Shown here piece after piece: positions 28,255 to 37,776 of a DNA stretch of 64,000 nt (position 1 is its first letter; each line of letters starts with the position of its first letter). The position numbers and the translations under genes are program-made. Source of the stretch: Cupriavidus sp. EM10 (GTDB taxonomy: Bacteria; Pseudomonadota; Gammaproteobacteria; Burkholderiales; Burkholderiaceae); contig NZ_CP076060.1 of NCBI RefSeq assembly GCF_018729255.1, positions 496,001-560,000 of the forward strand, written 5' to 3'. The notes beneath the pieces are model-generated. The model saw nothing but the letters and a program-made list of their open reading frames with translations, had not been told where the DNA came from and searched no databases.

Positions 28255-28737
28255 ATGAAACATCCACATGCTCGGCAAACCGGCTTCACGCTGATCGAAC
28301 TGATGATCGTCGTCGCGATCATCGGCATTCTGGCGGCAATCGCGATTCCGCAGTATCAGGACTACGTGGCACGGGCGCAGTTCGCCGAGGCGCTGAATCT
28401 GGCCTCGGGTCAGAAGGCGTCAGTGACCGAGACCTTTTCGCAAAGAGGTATCTGTCCGAATAACGCCTCGGACGCCGCATTTGGTATCCCGAAAGCTACA
28501 GCTATTGCGGGCAGTTACGTGTTGCAGGTGAATACCGCCGGCTCACCTACAGATAAGGGAGGTTGCACGATCACGGCGACCTTCAGCCAGGAAAGGGTTG
28601 CCAGAGGCCTCAGAGGAAAGACGGTAACCCTGACAATGGGCAACGCTGACAGTGGCGCCATTACCTGGGCGTGCTCCTCGAATGCCGAGACGCGACATGT
28701 GCCCCAGGCATGCGCGCCTGAACCCAAGAAGGTCTGA
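28255..28737 (+). CDS. Type IV pilin, second copy
   Basis: A second prepilin of 160 residues. The start at 28255 ([10 protein letters not shown], then [16 protein letters not shown]) follows the ribosome binding site CAAGGGGGTCAAC; the open frame extends 11 codons upstream without one. It shares with the first copy the N-terminal half ([23 protein letters not shown]), the four cysteine positions and the motif LTMGNAD-G--TW, so they are tandem paralogues. The C-terminus differs: PEPKKV instead of GSGS. It may be a minor or alternative major pilin. Confidence 0.93.
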   Translation: MKHPHARQTGFTLIELMIVVAIIGILAAIAIPQYQDYVARAQFAEALNLASGQKASVTETFSQRGICPNNASDAAFGIPKATAIAGSYVLQVNTAGSPTDKGGCTITATFSQERVARGLRGKTVTLTMGNADSGAITWACSSNAETRHVPQACAPEPKKV

Positions 28738-28964
28738 TTCGCTGGCCCAAACCGCGCGGGCGGGTTTCCAGTCGCCCCGCTTCCCTAGCCGCGTGGCAAT
28801 GACGGGCGTCTGACTGTCGCGGCTCATGCGGGATGGCGCCACTGGCGCCTTCCCGCACTCATCACGCCACCAACAAAAAGCCACCACCCGAACCCACGAT
28901 CATTTATCAGCCGCAGGCCGCCAAGCTATCATGGCGCCTTTGCCCCCTTGAGCCCCCTGCGCGC

Positions 28965-30776
28965 ATGCCGCTGCACCGAGCCACGCTTCCCGCGACGGCG
29001 ATAGTCGTCGCCTTTACCCTTCCTTTCCTGGTCTCGCGGCATACGCTGCCGCTGGCGACGTTCTTCGGCGAGTGGACTGCCGCGCTGCTAGGAGTGGCGC
29101 TGGTGGCCGTGCTGGCCATGGTGCGCGTCGATGTGTCGGGCTCACGCCCTGACAAGGCTTTTCCGTGGGTGGCGGCGTTCCCGCTCTGGCTGATTGCGAC
29201 CACGCTGCTGCAGGCCGCGTCGGGCATGGCCGATGTGTCGGGCAGCCGCCTGACTACGCAGATGGTGCTGGTGCTCGGCACCGCCGTGATGTTCGGTGCC
29301 TGGCGCATGGGGCAGGCGTCGTCGGTGGAGCGGCGGGCCAGCATTGTCGATGCGCTGGCCATTGCCTTCCTGGTGGCCGGGCTGCTTGGCACGCTGGCGC
29401 AGTGGGTGCAGGTCTTCCATATGGAAGACCAGGCGTTCGGGTTGGTGTCGGAGTATTTCTACGACACCAACCGCCGGCTCTGGGGCAACCTGAACCAGCC
29501 GAACCATCAGGCGACACTGAACGGGCTGGCGCTGGTCGCCGCCGTCTGGCTGGCCACGCGTAGCTGGCTGCAGTTTCCTGCGTGGCTGGTGGCAACGCTG
29601 TTTCTGGAGAGCGGCATCGTGCTGTCCGGGTCGAGAACCGGGCTGGTGCATGTCGGTCTGACGGCGGTCTATGCATTGCTGGCGGCCGCCATGGCACGCG
29701 GCACGCCGCGCGGCGCCAGTCCGATGCACCGCGCCCCCGGGCTCGTGGCCGCCGCGGTGCTGCTGGTCGTGGGCATCGTGGTGCTGCAGCCGGGCATCAA
29801 GATGGCGGGCCAGGCGTTCGACTGGCGGCTGTTCGATACCGTGTCGCAAATGCAGTCGGGCAACCAGATCACCTATCGCGGCGCCCTGTGGTCGCAGGCG
29901 CTGGCGATGTTCCGCACGCATCCGTGGCTTGGCGTCGGCTACGGTGAATTCGGATGGGGACAGTTCCAGGTGGCCTCGCAGGTGCAGGTGGTGGCGGAGA
30001 TGTCGCTGCATGCGCACAACGCAATGCTCGATTTGCTGGCAAAGACGGGCGCGGTCGGCGCCGCGGGCGTCGTGATCGTGCTGGCGGCCTGGTTCTGGCG
30101 CGTGATCCGCGACCGCATCTGGCGCGGCAGCGAGGCCGAGCGAAGCATGGCGGTGCCGGCCCTGGTCTGGCTGGCCATGCTGGTGGCGCACTCCATGCTG
30201 GAGTACCCGCTGCACTACCTGTATTTCTTTCTGCCGTTCTGCTTCCTGCTGGCCTGGCTGGAGCCCTCGGGCTTTGGCAGGCCCTGGCCACGTGGCCGGG
30301 CAATACTGGTGAGCCTGGCTTTCGTAGCGGCGTCGGCGGTGGTGCTCGTCACGCTGTGGCAAGACTACAAGCGTGTCGAGGCGCGCGAGTATGCGAGTGA
30401 CGCGAAGCGCGATGCCTTGCCGATGCCCCGTTACTGGTTCCGCCAGCACGCGGCATCGGATGTCGCGGAACATACGACCATTACGCCCGATAGTGCTGCG
30501 GGCCAGCTGCCGGGTCATATCGACGCGCTGCACCTGCTGCCCACCCCCAACCTGATCCGCCGCACGGCGTGGCTGCTGGCGCTGACCGGCGAGCAGGCCC
30601 GCGCGCGGCTCTGGATGGAGCGCCTGCGCTACTACTACCAGGGGGATGAGGCCGCCCAGTTTGCGGCACTATCGCGCGACTGCGATGCACTGGGCGCCGA
30701 TCGCCGCCCGCGCGAATTCTGCGCGTGGGTGCACCTGCGCGAGCGGCGCGGCCACGACGCAACGCAGGGCAACTAG
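28965..30776 (+). CDS. PglL/TfpO-type protein O-oligosaccharyltransferase
   Basis: A membrane protein of 603 residues with about a dozen hydrophobic segments and the Wzy_C ligase signature region: LWGNLNQPNHQATLNGLAL, the GSRTGLVHVG segment, and the periplasmic loop with HPWLGVGYGEFGWGQF and SLHAHNAMLDLLAKTG. The C-terminal 150 residues are a soluble domain. PglL-type enzymes transfer lipid-linked glycans to pilins in the periplasm. It follows two pilin genes, so they are the likely acceptors. The start MPLHRATLPATA is chosen over a longer open frame. An O-antigen ligase is the alternative, less likely in this place. Confidence 0.85.
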   Translation: MPLHRATLPATAIVVAFTLPFLVSRHTLPLATFFGEWTAALLGVALVAVLAMVRVDVSGSRPDKAFPWVAAFPLWLIATTLLQAASGMADVSGSRLTTQMVLVLGTAVMFGAWRMGQASSVERRASIVDALAIAFLVAGLLGTLAQWVQVFHMEDQAFGLVSEYFYDTNRRLWGNLNQPNHQATLNGLALVAAVWLATRSWLQFPAWLVATLFLESGIVLSGSRTGLVHVGLTAVYALLAAAMARGTPRGASPMHRAPGLVAAAVLLVVGIVVLQPGIKMAGQAFDWRLFDTVSQMQSGNQITYRGALWSQALAMFRTHPWLGVGYGEFGWGQFQVASQVQVVAEMSLHAHNAMLDLLAKTGAVGAAGVVIVLAAWFWRVIRDRIWRGSEAERSMAVPALVWLAMLVAHSMLEYPLHYLYFFLPFCFLLAWLEPSGFGRPWPRGRAILVSLAFVAASAVVLVTLWQDYKRVEAREYASDAKRDALPMPRYWFRQHAASDVAEHTTITPDSAAGQLPGHIDALHLLPTPNLIRRTAWLLALTGEQARARLWMERLRYYYQGDEAAQFAALSRDCDALGADRRPREFCAWVHLRERRGHDATQGN

Positions 30777-30783
30777 GCCGGAA

Positions 30784-31302
30784 TCAGCGCACGTATCCCG
30801 GCGGAGGCGGGGGCGGATAGTACGGCTGGTAGTTGGCCGGTGGCATCGCGGCGCGCGGCTGTGCCGTCGCCATCTGGCCATAGACCGGCACGCGGTTGCC
30901 GCTGGCGTACATGCACTGGACATAGGCGGCGTCATACGCGCGCTGCGAGCCATAGCCCGCGTTGTACGAATTGCCGGCCCCCACTGCGGAGCCGGTCAGC
31001 AGCCCGACGCCGGCGCCCACGGCGGCACCCTGGCCGCCACCGAACGCCGCCCCCGCCGCCGCACCCAGGGCGGTGCCCACCACGGCACTGCCCACGGCCG
31101 CCGTGTTGGCGTTTTGCTGCGGCGTGGTACCGCCGACCTGGCCGAAGGCAAACTGCCGGCAGTTGTAATCGTCGCCACGGAACTGGTCGAACGTCTTGTT
31201 GGTGCCCGGCAGCGCCATCACGCTCGGGCCCGAAGGCATGACCGCGCAGGCGCCCAGCCCCAGCGAAGCCGCCATCAGCAAACTCGGCGAACGCAATCTC
31301 AT
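30784..31302 (-). CDS. Glycine-zipper exported protein
   Basis: A 172-residue protein with an N-terminal signal ending LGLGAC, which fits a lipoprotein cleavage before Cys. The middle is a glycine-zipper region with about 50 residues of Gly/Ala-rich sequence (VVGTALGAAAGAAFGGG, VGAGVGLLTG), typical of surface or outer-membrane inserted proteins. It ends in a Pro/Tyr-rich tail (YYPPPPPPGY). Start MRLRSPSLLM at 31302 overlaps the stop of the preceding gene (ATGA). Function is unknown; probably an outer-membrane lipoprotein. Confidence 0.82.
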   Translation of the reverse strand: MRLRSPSLLMAASLGLGACAVMPSGPSVMALPGTNKTFDQFRGDDYNCRQFAFGQVGGTTPQQNANTAAVGSAVVGTALGAAAGAAFGGGQGAAVGAGVGLLTGSAVGAGNSYNAGYGSQRAYDAAYVQCMYASGNRVPVYGQMATAQPRAAMPPANYQPYYPPPPPPGYVR

Positions 31303-31774
31303 GATGTCACTCCAGGGACGGGAGGAACAGGCGCCGACGAGGACGGCGCGCGCGGTTGCTCGCGCTGCCAGCCGCCGGGACATTCCTTCACGTACGGGTA
31401 GTAGCCGTCGGGCTGGGCGCAGCGATACCACCATGCGTTGGGCGACGACCCATCGGAGACCGACGGATTACCGTCGCTGCCCTGTTCGATGTACTGCGGC
31501 GGATTGGCCGGCGGCACGGCCACCACGGCCGGCGCCGGATAGTAGCCGGGGTAGCCGGGATAGCCGGGGTAGTAGCCCGGATAGTAGTACGGGCCATAGC
31601 CCACCCGGGTCCCCATCCAGGACCCCAACCCCAGCCCGGCCCTACATAGACACCCACGCCCACGCGAGCCCGCCCGCCGTGGTAATACCCATGGGCCAGC
31701 GACGTCGTGCTGTACCCCGCCGCGCCCACCGCGGCCAATGCCAGAACGATCTGGCAGAGCTTGCGCCCGTTCAT
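31299..31774 (-). CDS. Gly/Tyr/Pro-rich exported protein, frame broken
   Basis: The N-terminus MNGRKLCQIVLALAAVGAAGY is a signal peptide. The mature protein is rich in Gly, Trp, Tyr and Pro, with GWGWGPGW followed by YYYPGYYPGYPGYPG repeats and a C-terminal half containing WWYRCAQPDGYYPYVKECPGGW with two cysteines. The frame breaks at the short C run 31600-31602; one more base joins both halves for 158 residues. GAGG lies nine bases before the ATG at 31774. The C-terminal part is of the type seen in many small betaproteobacterial envelope proteins. It is probably co-transcribed with the glycine-zipper gene. Confidence 0.78.
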
Positions 31775-32007
31775 GATATGTACCTCGAGTTCCTGCCTGT
31801 ACTTAACGTCCGAAGCCTGCGCGCGGACGACTGGCGGCGACCGCCATGTCTTGCATTGAATATCAATTTGCGGCCGGCAGGGGCATTCGGGGGCATTCCG
31901 AAATGTGGCGTTACCTTTATTACGGGCGCGACGAAGAAGGCAAATGTGGCGGCACGGGCGCACGACGAAGTCGTCACAGCAGTCAGATGGCGCCTAGGCC
32001 GGCGACG

Positions 32008-32484
32008 CTACTCCGCCACCCAATCCCCCGACTTCCCCCCATGCTTCTCCAACAGCTTCACATTCCCCATCACCATGCCCCGGTCCACGGCCTTGCACAT
32101 GTCGTAAATCGTCAGTAGCGCTACCTGGACGCCGGTCAGGGCTTCCATCTCCACGCCGGTCTGGCCGTGGGTTTCGGTGCGGACGATGCAGGCGATGGTG
32201 GAACTGGGCTCATCGAGCGCGAAGTCGACTGCCACGCGGGTCAGCCCGATCGGGTGGCACAGCGGAATCAGGTCGGCCGTGCGCTTGGTGGCCATGATGG
32301 CGGCGACGCGGGCAATGCCCAGCACATCGCCTTTCTTGGCGGTGCCGTCGCGGACCAGGGCGAAGGTCTCGGGCAGCATCGTGATGGTGCCGGTGGCCAC
32401 GGCCACGCGATGGGTGCTGGATTTGCTGCCGACGTCGACCATGTGGGCCTGGCCGGCGGTGTCGAAATGGGTGAGCTGACTCAT
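32008..32484 (-). CDS. moaC: Cyclic pyranopterin monophosphate synthase
   Basis: MoaC converts the MoaA product to cyclic pyranopterin monophosphate in molybdenum cofactor synthesis. The 158 residues have the family motifs [15 protein letters not shown] at the start, [34 protein letters not shown] and the C-terminal [11 protein letters not shown]. It stands without other moa genes. Upstream of its start on the minus strand lie about five short tandem repeats. Confidence 0.96.
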   Translation of the reverse strand: MSQLTHFDTAGQAHMVDVGSKSSTHRVAVATGTITMLPETFALVRDGTAKKGDVLGIARVAAIMATKRTADLIPLCHPIGLTRVAVDFALDEPSSTIACIVRTETHGQTGVEMEALTGVQVALLTIYDMCKAVDRGMVMGNVKLLEKHGGKSGDWVAE

Positions 32485-32485
32485 G

Positions 32486-32540
32486 GCGGGCTAAGGGGAC
32501 TAAGGGGGCTAAGGGGCTAAGGGCGGCTAAGGGCGGGCTG
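32486..32540. repeat. Short tandem repeats, CTAAGGGG type
   Basis: About five imperfect copies of an 8-11 base unit (GGGCTAAGGGGA, CTAAGGGGG, CTAAGGGG, CTAAGGGCGG, CTAAGGGCGGG) run from directly upstream of moaC. Such runs change copy number easily and here they would change the distance between promoter and moaC start. Confidence 0.75.
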
Positions 32541-32669
32541 AAGAAATTGGGGCAAAGGTGCCGCCTTGCGACGCGGCAAACGTGGCGCCATGCAGCGGCT
32601 GCACGAAGGGCCGTCCTCGCTGGGGCTTGCCCGATGGGAACGGCAACCAGAGGCCGCTATCATAGCAAC

Positions 32670-34532
32670 ATGCCCAATCCATCATGGCCTCGCCGCCTGC
32701 CTGTCCGGTCGAGGGCCCACGCCCAGCACCCCGCCGTGCCTGCCGTCCGTGCGTCACATCTGGCGCGCGCCGTCGCGGCCGTGCTTGTACTGACCACGGC
32801 GGCGCCCGCATGGCCGCAGGGCACGGCGCCCGGCACCGCGGCCGCGCAGCCGGGGCGGACCAGTGCGGCGGCCACGGCCAATGCCAGGCTGTCCACGGCT
32901 GCGCCGGGGGTATCGGCATCGCAGACCTCGCAGGCTCCAACGTTGGCCCCTGCGCCAGTTCCAGGCCTGAACGGCGGCGTCAGCGACCAGGTTTACGACA
33001 ACCTCAACCGCAGTGTCCGGGCTGGCCAGAAATCGGAATTCGGCCTGCGCAGCGGCAATACGGTGGTGGAGAGCGCCGGCATCCAGTTGCCGGACCTGGG
33101 GGATCCGTCCACGGCGTCGCTGTCGCCGGACATGGAAAAGCGGCTCGGCGACCGCATCATGCGCAGCATCCGGCGCGATCCTGACTACGTGTCGGACCCC
33201 CTGCTGAACGACTACCTGAACGCGCTCGGCTACCGTCTGGTGCAGGCCGCGCGGCGCATGAACATCGCCGGGTCGAATGGGGCGGGCACATTCGCCACGG
33301 GCTTCGAGCTGTTCGGCGTGCGCGACCGGTCGATCAACGCGTTCGCCATGCCGGGCGGCTTTATCGGCGTGCATACGGGCCTGCTGGTGCAGTCCGATAC
33401 GGAATCGGAGCTGGCGTCGGTGCTGGGCCACGAAATCGGCCACGTCATGCAGCGGCATATCGCGCGCGGCATCACCAGCCAGGACCAGTCGATGTGGATC
33501 GCGCTGGCGTCGATGGTGCTGGCCGGCCTGGCCGCCACCAAGAGCGGCGACGCGGCGGCGGCGCTGGCCATGGGCGGGCAGGGCGCGGCCATCGCCAACC
33601 AGCTGTCGTTCTCGCGGGGCGCCGAACGCGAGGCGGATCGCGTAGGCTTCCAGATCATGACCGCCGCGGGCTTCGACCCGCAGGGCATGCCAGATTTCTT
33701 CCAGCGCCTGCAGCGCGTGACGGGGATTTCGGATAACTCCGTGCCGGCCTACGTGCGCACCCACCCGCTGACTTCCGAGCGGATCGCCGACATGCAGGAC
33801 CGCGTGCGCCACGTGGCTGCGCACAGGGTTGGCAACACGCCTGATTACGAATTCGCCCGCGTGCGCGCGGCGGTGTTGCAGTCGCCCACGCCCAACGACC
33901 TGCGCAATCTGCTGGCTTCGTTCCAGGCGCAAGTGTCCACGGCATCGCCCACGCGGCTGCCGGCGGTGTACTACGGCATCGCCTTTGCCAACCAGCAACT
34001 GCGCCGCTATGTGGAGGCCGACAAGGCCCTGGCCGAGGCCCGGCGCCTCTACGGCACGATTCCTGGCGCCACGTCGGGCACGCCGATGCTGGACGTGATG
34101 GCGGTGGAACTGGCGCGCAGCGAAGGGCGCGCGCAGGACGCGCTCACGCAGGCGGCGGCCACGCTGCGGGCCTTCCCGCTGTCGCACGCGGCTGCAATCA
34201 CGTATGCCGATACGCTGCTGGCCACCAACCGGCTGGACGAAGCGGTGAAGTTCCTGCGCTCGCGCACGCGCGAGGAAACCGGCCGTTCGGAATGGTGGGA
34301 GATGCTGGCGCGCGCCTATGCCGCGCAGGGCAAGCGGCTGCAGCAGCACCAGGCGCTGGCCGAGAAGTATGCGATGGATGGCTCGTACCAGGCGGCCATC
34401 GAACAACTGCAGATCGCGCGCAAGGCTGGCGATGGCGATTTCTACACGCTGTCGGAAGTCGACGCGCGGCTGCACCAGCTTCAGCTGCAGTACAAGGAAG
34501 ACCGGCAGGACAACAAGGGCATGCCGAACTAG
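32670..34532 (+). CDS. M48-family metalloprotease with TPR-like C-terminus, BepA type
   Basis: The 620-residue protein has a signal sequence (AVAAVLVLTTAAPAWPQ, residues 35-50), a Gln/Ala/Pro-rich stretch, and then an M48 peptidase domain with zinc site HEIGH (254-258) and the third ligand in the GAEREADRVGFQIM segment. From about residue 390 it is made of helical repeats. This matches BepA/YfgC, a periplasmic protease that checks LptD and other outer-membrane proteins. It is divergent from moaC; the start is an ATG at 32670. Confidence 0.9.
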   Translation: MPNPSWPRRLPVRSRAHAQHPAVPAVRASHLARAVAAVLVLTTAAPAWPQGTAPGTAAAQPGRTSAAATANARLSTAAPGVSASQTSQAPTLAPAPVPGLNGGVSDQVYDNLNRSVRAGQKSEFGLRSGNTVVESAGIQLPDLGDPSTASLSPDMEKRLGDRIMRSIRRDPDYVSDPLLNDYLNALGYRLVQAARRMNIAGSNGAGTFATGFELFGVRDRSINAFAMPGGFIGVHTGLLVQSDTESELASVLGHEIGHVMQRHIARGITSQDQSMWIALASMVLAGLAATKSGDAAAALAMGGQGAAIANQLSFSRGAEREADRVGFQIMTAAGFDPQGMPDFFQRLQRVTGISDNSVPAYVRTHPLTSERIADMQDRVRHVAAHRVGNTPDYEFARVRAAVLQSPTPNDLRNLLASFQAQVSTASPTRLPAVYYGIAFANQQLRRYVEADKALAEARRLYGTIPGATSGTPMLDVMAVELARSEGRAQDALTQAAATLRAFPLSHAAAITYADTLLATNRLDEAVKFLRSRTREETGRSEWWEMLARAYAAQGKRLQQHQALAEKYAMDGSYQAAIEQLQIARKAGDGDFYTLSEVDARLHQLQLQYKEDRQDNKGMPN

Positions 34533-34562
34533 CGGCAGCGGTAACGCAAGGCGCGCGGCCTG

Positions 34563-35132
34563 TTACGCCGCCACCGGCACGCGCACGAAGCCGAAGCGCT
34601 TCGGCACTTCGGCTTCCACGATCGGTTCGATATCGATATCCCGCCCGGCGTGGTGGAAGACCCCGAGCACCGCGCCGCAAGCCTCGCCATGCCAGTCGCT
34701 GGCCGTGCTGAACCCGTCCAGATCGTGATCGTGCAGCAGCGCTGCCTGCTCGCCGGCCACCCCTTCCACGGTACCTGACAGCACCACGTTGCCCTGCTCG
34801 TCCGCGAAGCACGCCGCCGGCGTGAACGCCCGGCCGGAGGAGGTGGTCAGCGCGCCGTTGTGCAGGCGCGCGATCCATGGCGCATATGCCAGCGACACGA
34901 ACACCCGCTGCGGGCCGTTCTGGAAGTACCAGGCGCCATGGCCGTCGTGCGTGTAGTTGCGTTCGATAAAGCCGATCAGCGCCTCGTGGCGGATCGGGTC
35001 GCCAGAGAGGCCGTGCTGCTGCGCGAATTCGTTGCGCATGCGCCATTGGCCGCGGCGGTCCAGCGCCAGCCAGCCGAAGCAGTTCGGCACGTTTGGCCAG
35101 CGCGCCATGGCTTGCTTGACGACTTCATCCAT
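34563..35132 (-). CDS. Conserved hypothetical cytosolic protein
   Basis: A 189-residue protein without signal or membrane segments: MDEVVKQAMARWPNVPNCFGWL, RRGQWRMRNEF, HDGHGAWYFQNGPQRVFVSL. I think it belongs to a small DUF family common in Burkholderiaceae (DUF2944/2946 type), but I cannot confirm which one. It is downstream of and close to the YheT hydrolase gene (10 bases), so probably in that operon. Function unknown. Confidence 0.8.
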   Translation of the reverse strand: MDEVVKQAMARWPNVPNCFGWLALDRRGQWRMRNEFAQQHGLSGDPIRHEALIGFIERNYTHDGHGAWYFQNGPQRVFVSLAYAPWIARLHNGALTTSSGRAFTPAACFADEQGNVVLSGTVEGVAGEQAALLHDHDLDGFSTASDWHGEACGAVLGVFHHAGRDIDIEPIVEAEVPKRFGFVRVPVAA

Positions 35133-35142
35133 GGTGTCTCCT

Positions 35143-36177
35143 TTATTTGCCGAGGCTGTCGAAGAAGCCCAGGATGCGCCCGGGCAGCCATTCGATATGT
35201 CCGGCCGTCGGCAGCAGCGGCAGTTGTCCCAGCAGGCCGCCGCGCGGTGTCATGAAGCCCACGTGGCCGCCGAATTCCGGCTGCTCCAGCAGCACATCGG
35301 CGCTGACATCGGCCGGGCCGGGCAGGTGCCGTGCGGGCAGGAACGGGTCGTTGCGGGCATTGAGCACCAGCGTGGGAATGCGGATCTCGCCCAGGATGGG
35401 TTTGCTGGCGGCGCGGGCCCAGTAGTCGTCGGTATCGCGAAAGCCGTGCAGCGGCGCGGTCACCACGTTGTCGAACGCGTACAGGTCGCGGCTGCGCAGC
35501 ATGGTGTCGCGGTCGAACAGGCCCGGGAACTGGTCCAGCTTGGCCAGCGACTTGCGCTTCAGCGTCTGCAGGAACATGCGCGTGTACAGCATGTTGAAGC
35601 CACTGGACAGCGCGGCACCGCCGGCGGCCAGATCGAGCGGCGCGGAAATGGCCGCCGCGCCTTGCAGGAAGCCGGCCTCCCGCCCATCCTCGCCCAGGAA
35701 GCGCAGCAGCGCGTTGCCGCCCAGCGAAATGCCCACGGCCAGCATCGGGCGGCCCGGCGTGGCGCCCTGCACCTGGTCGCGCAGGCGTTGCAGCACCCAG
35801 CGGATCTCGGCGGAGTCGCCCGAGTGGTAGAAGCGCGGCGCCTGGTTCAGTTCGCCGGAGCAGCCCCGGAAATGCGGGATCACGCCTTGCCAGCCGCGGT
35901 CGCGCAGCGCGGTCATCAGCGTCTGGGCGTAGTGGCTGCTGGAATCGCCTTCGAGGCCGTGGAACATCACCACCAGCGGCGATCCGGGCGCGGCGGGGTG
36001 CGTGGTCCAGTCGAGGTCGATGAAGTCGCCGTCCGGCGTGGTCCAGCGTTCGCGGCGGAATGTGATGCGGCGATGGCGCGTGAAGCGTGCCGGCAGGATG
36101 GTCTGGGCGTGGCCGCCGCGCAGCCACCAGGGCGTCTGGAACGTGTCGCCGAACAGCATCGCCCGCGCAGCCGTCAA
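35143..36177 (-). CDS. YheT-type alpha/beta hydrolase
   Basis: A 344-residue alpha/beta hydrolase of the YheT/ABHD1-3 group. It has the family N-terminus (WWLRGGHAQTILPARF), the oxyanion-hole region VVMFHGLEGDSSSHYAQ, the nucleophile elbow GISLGGN (Ser151), and the late His in FGGHVGF. Members act on lipid or fatty esters; the substrate is unknown. Its start overlaps the SnoaL-like gene stop by 4 bases. Confidence 0.9.
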   Translation of the reverse strand: MTAARAMLFGDTFQTPWWLRGGHAQTILPARFTRHRRITFRRERWTTPDGDFIDLDWTTHPAAPGSPLVVMFHGLEGDSSSHYAQTLMTALRDRGWQGVIPHFRGCSGELNQAPRFYHSGDSAEIRWVLQRLRDQVQGATPGRPMLAVGISLGGNALLRFLGEDGREAGFLQGAAAISAPLDLAAGGAALSSGFNMLYTRMFLQTLKRKSLAKLDQFPGLFDRDTMLRSRDLYAFDNVVTAPLHGFRDTDDYWARAASKPILGEIRIPTLVLNARNDPFLPARHLPGPADVSADVLLEQPEFGGHVGFMTPRGGLLGQLPLLPTAGHIEWLPGRILGFFDSLGK

Positions 36178-36614
36178 TGCAGGGCCTGTCCCGGTGCGGC
36201 GGCCACGGCGGCCACCTGCACGGCGTTGGCCGGGCTGCAGTGGATATGGGCCAGGCGCCAGCCTTCGTGGTTCTGCATCAGCACGTAGGTGGTGTGGACG
36301 AAGAGGTCGGCTTCCACTCGGCCCTCGCCAAAGCGCAGCGCCTCGGTCACGTCGAAGATCGACACGCCCAGCGACGCATGGCTGCTGGTCTCGATGGCAT
36401 CGATCAGCACCGGCTGCTCTTCCAGCAGCTGGGCGAAGGCCTGGCGCAGGTTCTCATGGCCGATCAGACGCTGGCCGTCGGGCATCACGCAGGTGACCGA
36501 GTCCTCGTCCAGCCAGAGCCGCAGCGCGCCATCGGCGTCGCGCAGCTTCATGGCTTCACGGAAGGCCTCGACGATGTCTTCGGCGGAATCGAACAGGCGG
36601 GCGAAACGGGGCAT
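36174..36614 (-). CDS. SnoaL-like / NTF2-fold protein
   Basis: A 146-residue protein with the cone-shaped NTF2 fold pattern: VEAFREAMKLRDADGALRLWLDEDSVTCVMPDGQRLIGHENLRQAFAQLL and a last strand HEGWRLAHIHCSPA. Such proteins are often stress-linked or bind small ligands; no catalytic residues can be named. It sits between the heptosyltransferase gene (10 bases upstream) and yheT-like gene (4-base overlap), in one probable operon. Confidence 0.85.
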   Translation of the reverse strand: MPRFARLFDSAEDIVEAFREAMKLRDADGALRLWLDEDSVTCVMPDGQRLIGHENLRQAFAQLLEEQPVLIDAIETSSHASLGVSIFDVTEALRFGEGRVEADLFVHTTYVLMQNHEGWRLAHIHCSPANAVQVAAVAAAPGQALH

Positions 36615-36624
36615 GTTGGTTGGG

Positions 36625-37647
36625 TCAGGGACGGTGCAGGAGCTTGCGCAGCTCGACGAACACCATTTCGGGTTCGATTTCCTTCAGGCAGCGCAAGTGG
36701 CCCAGCGGGCACTCGCGCTTGAAGCAGGGACTGCACTCGAGTTGAAGCCACATGATACTCGCTGCCTGTGACAGCGGGGGCGTGTGGCGCGGGTCGCTGG
36801 AACCATAGACGGCCACCTGCGGCCGGTTCAGCGCGGCGGTCACGTGCATCAGGCCCGAGTCGTTGCAGACCGCGGCCTCGGACAGCGCCAGCAGGTCCAC
36901 GGCGTCGTCCAGAGACGTCTGGCCGCACAGGTTGCGCACGAACGGCGCGCCCTGCACGATTTCCTCGGCGATCTCGCTATCCTTGCCCGATCCCAGCGTG
37001 ACGATCTGGGCATACGGATACGATCGGCGCAGCATCTGCGCCAGCGCGGCAAAGTGGGCGGCGGGCCAGCGCTTGGCAGGGCCGTATTCGGCACCCGGGC
37101 AGAACGCGATCACGCGCGTGCCCGGGGCAATGCCGAAGCGCTCGGCCGTGGCGGCCATGCGCGCCGGGTCCACCTTGAGACGCGGGTCGGGGATCGATTC
37201 GGGCAGCCGGGCGCCCGGCTTGAGGGCCAGGCGGGCGTAGTGCTCCACCATCGGCGGACGCTTGTCGCGCGGCGGATTGGCGTGGCGCACGTTGAGCATG
37301 CCGAAGCGCGCCTCGCCGCGATAGCCGATGCGCAGCGGAATGCCGGCCAGGAACGGGATCAGCGACGACTTCAGCGAATTCGGCAGCACATAGGCCACGT
37401 CGTAGCCTTCGTGCTTGAGCTGCTGGGCGAACATCAGGCGCGCGCTCAGCTGCAGCTTGCCGTGTGCCAGATCGCTGGGGAACACCTTGCCGATCTCGGG
37501 CATGCGCGCCAGCACCGGCGCCACCCATTTGGGTGCCAGGGCGTCGATGACCAGGCGCGGGTGGCGGGCCTTGAGCAGCGCGAACAGCGGCTGCGCCATC
37601 AGCGCGTCGCCGATCCAGTTGGGGGCGATAACGAGGGCTTTTCTCAT
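36625..37647 (-). CDS. waaF: ADP-heptose:LPS heptosyltransferase II
   Basis: WaaF adds the second heptose to the LPS inner core at the cytosolic face of the inner membrane. The 340 residues fit the GT9 family: MRKALVIAPNWIGDALMAQPLF, the HYARLALKPG segment, VIAFCPGAEYGPAKRWPAAHFAALA (ADP-heptose binding), CNDSGLMHVTAAL, and a Cys-containing C-terminal region (LECSPCFKRECPLGHLRCL) known in the family. The start at 37647 is chosen over a longer frame. Confidence 0.94.
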   Translation of the reverse strand: MRKALVIAPNWIGDALMAQPLFALLKARHPRLVIDALAPKWVAPVLARMPEIGKVFPSDLAHGKLQLSARLMFAQQLKHEGYDVAYVLPNSLKSSLIPFLAGIPLRIGYRGEARFGMLNVRHANPPRDKRPPMVEHYARLALKPGARLPESIPDPRLKVDPARMAATAERFGIAPGTRVIAFCPGAEYGPAKRWPAAHFAALAQMLRRSYPYAQIVTLGSGKDSEIAEEIVQGAPFVRNLCGQTSLDDAVDLLALSEAAVCNDSGLMHVTAALNRPQVAVYGSSDPRHTPPLSQAASIMWLQLECSPCFKRECPLGHLRCLKEIEPEMVFVELRKLLHRP

Positions 37648-37776
37648 GTTTGTGGGTATTGCCTGGCCCTTTGTTGCGTGGCCCTGTCTTGCTTGCCCGG
37701 GCATGTCAACGCCCCGGGCGCGGGGCGGCCCGGGGCGTCAGGTCTGAACGGTGGTAAGTGTCGTGGGCCGGGCGGG

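Noticed and set aside
27520..28737. Pilin pair as a result of misassembly
   Set aside because: The two copies differ at many positions over their length and in C-termini, so they are true paralogues.
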